A stretch of 64,000 bases of DNA from Ptiloglossa arizonensis. Lineage: Eukaryota; Arthropoda; Insecta; Hymenoptera; Colletidae. The position numbers and the translations under genes were made by a program. The stretch spans positions 1 to 64,000 of the forward strand of contig NW_027479732.1 in the NCBI RefSeq assembly GCF_051014685.1. Direction: 5' to 3'. This document shows, in pieces, positions 63,501 to 64,000 of this stretch. The first letter of the stretch is position 1. Each line of letters opens with the position of its first letter. Under the pieces are notes generated by a model. That model was not told the origin of the DNA. It searched no databases and saw nothing but the letters and a program-made list of their open reading frames with translations.

Positions 63501-64000
63501 CATTCTGGTTAAGCGTTTGGAGCAGCAGAATTGCAAAAATTTTTTGCCTTCTCAACCATTTCTTGGCTCCAAAGTACCATATCTCGCGAACGGATTAACC
63601 TAACCCAAAAATTCCTATTGCATCTGAAAGTAGAAACTCGCCCGATTACAGCGGTATGTGTATTTTTTCCCTAGGCCATTCTGGTTAAGCGTTTGGAGCA
63701 TAAGAATTGCGAAAAATTTTTTGCCTTGTCAACCACATCTTGGCTTCAAACTCCCATATCTCGCGAACGGATTGACCTAACCCAAAAATTCCTGTTGCGC
63801 CTGAAAGTAGAAACTCGCCCGATTACAACGGTATGTGTATTTTTTTCCTAGGCCATTCTGGTTAAGCGTTTGGAGCAGCAGAATTGCGAAAAATTTGTTG
63901 TCTTCTCAACCATTTCTTAGCTTCAAAGTCCCATATCTCGCGAACGGATTGACCAAACCCAAAAATTCCTGCTGCGTCTGAAAGTAGGAACTCGTCCGAA

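Larger units (their letters stand above)
1..64000 (+). repeat. Satellite DNA array, 177-bp monomer, about 361 head-to-tail copies
   Basis: Every line of the window can be read as the same 177-bp unit in the same orientation. Successive unit starts (gaaactcgcc or its variants) fall at 1, 177, 354 and so on to the last base, and I saw no inversion and no insertion of unrelated sequence. Divergence between monomers is mostly single-base substitution at a limited set of positions. One- or two-base length changes give unit lengths of 175-178. The array runs off both ends of the window, so its true size is unknown. Known centromeric and pericentromeric satellites of animals and plants have similar nucleosome-sized units (human alpha satellite 171 bp, Arabidopsis about 178 bp). 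The centromeric or heterochromatic role here is inference from form only. I do not recognise the monomer as a named satellite family. Confidence 0.98.
52388..64000 (+). repeat. Family G: right-hand section with its own marker monomers
   Basis: Markers seen essentially only here are taagcatttggagcatcag (54143, 54854, 55914, 57155, 58922, 61213 and 63157), ggatctgcag with gtatgcc (52385, 53091, 56459, 58226, 59817 and 61930), aaaaattactattgc, an A-tract/T8 expansion before gtcttc (first near 54343), and aaacacgccc with gtatttgta (59401, 61514 and 63459). The last series has spacings of 2113 and 1945 bp, 12 and 11 monomers after allowing for small deletions. The array continues past the window edge in the middle of a monomer. 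Confidence 0.78.

Noticed and set aside
1..64000. Short open reading frames of 60-111 codons on both strands
   Set aside because: All lie inside satellite monomers, repeat with the monomer, end at stops fixed in the unit, often start at TTG or other non-ATG codons, and show no domain. They are products of a 3n-length repeat with few stops in some frames.
1..64000. CRISPR-like regular repetition
   Set aside because: The period is 177 bp and the whole period is repeated. There are no unique spacers and no cas genes.
1..64000. Gene for a tandem-repeat protein
   Set aside because: Every forward and reverse frame is interrupted at least once in nearly every monomer, and one-base indels are scattered along the array without compensation.
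1..64000. Telomere-like octamer CCTAACCC in each monomer
   Set aside because: It is a single short match per 177 bp, is often altered (accaaaccc, acgtaaccc, acctgaccc, acataaccc), and is never in tandem, so it is not a telomeric or interstitial telomere tract.
1..64000. Bacterial or phage origin of the window
   Set aside because: A 64-kb pure tandem array with nested higher-order repeats and no genes is not known from bacterial chromosomes or phages. A eukaryotic satellite fits every observation.

Overview
The whole window is one uninterrupted head-to-tail satellite DNA array. The basic unit is 177 bp. The 64,000 bases hold about 361 copies, all in the same orientation. I found no protein-coding gene, RNA gene, transposon, CRISPR array or unique-sequence island in it. 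The organism cannot be named from this. A megasatellite-scale array with nucleosome-length monomers and nested higher-order repeats (HORs) points to a eukaryotic heterochromatic block, pericentromeric, centromeric or subtelomeric. By hand count the monomer is about 42% G+C (48 A, 43 C, 31 G, 55 T). It carries 8 CpG where about 7.5 are expected, so CpG is not depleted. That weakly favours a genome with little CpG-methylation decay, such as many invertebrates, or very recent homogenisation.

Layout. Bases 1-8826 are a 12-monomer HOR (about 2,122 bp) with an internal 7-monomer duplication. Bases 8827-11890 are short-period copies (dimers and an 8-mer). Bases 11891-15074 are two tandem copies of a 9-monomer HOR (1,592 bp each). 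Bases 15075-22080 are a mosaic of 4-, 8-, 9-, 13- and 17-monomer duplications, including a 780-bp piece whose sister lies 9 kb upstream. Bases 22080-22800 are an island of the first HOR family. Bases 22801-30050 are dimers, monomer triplications and the first copies of a new family. Bases 30050-48300 carry that family as 4-mer and 12-mer (2,120 bp) HORs. Bases 48300-52387 hold a large duplication in which one copy has lost exactly one monomer. Bases 52388-64000 form a fourth family with its own marker variants and two patches very dense in single-base indels, probably unpolished assembly.

No genes work together here. The structure is best read as a record of unequal exchange and local amplification. 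Monomer-level variation is almost all substitutions, HOR copies are near-identical over 1-3 kb, and the 12-monomer period recurs in separate parts of the array. Short reading frames arise because 177 is a multiple of 3 and one forward frame has only a single stop per monomer. They are not supported as genes.
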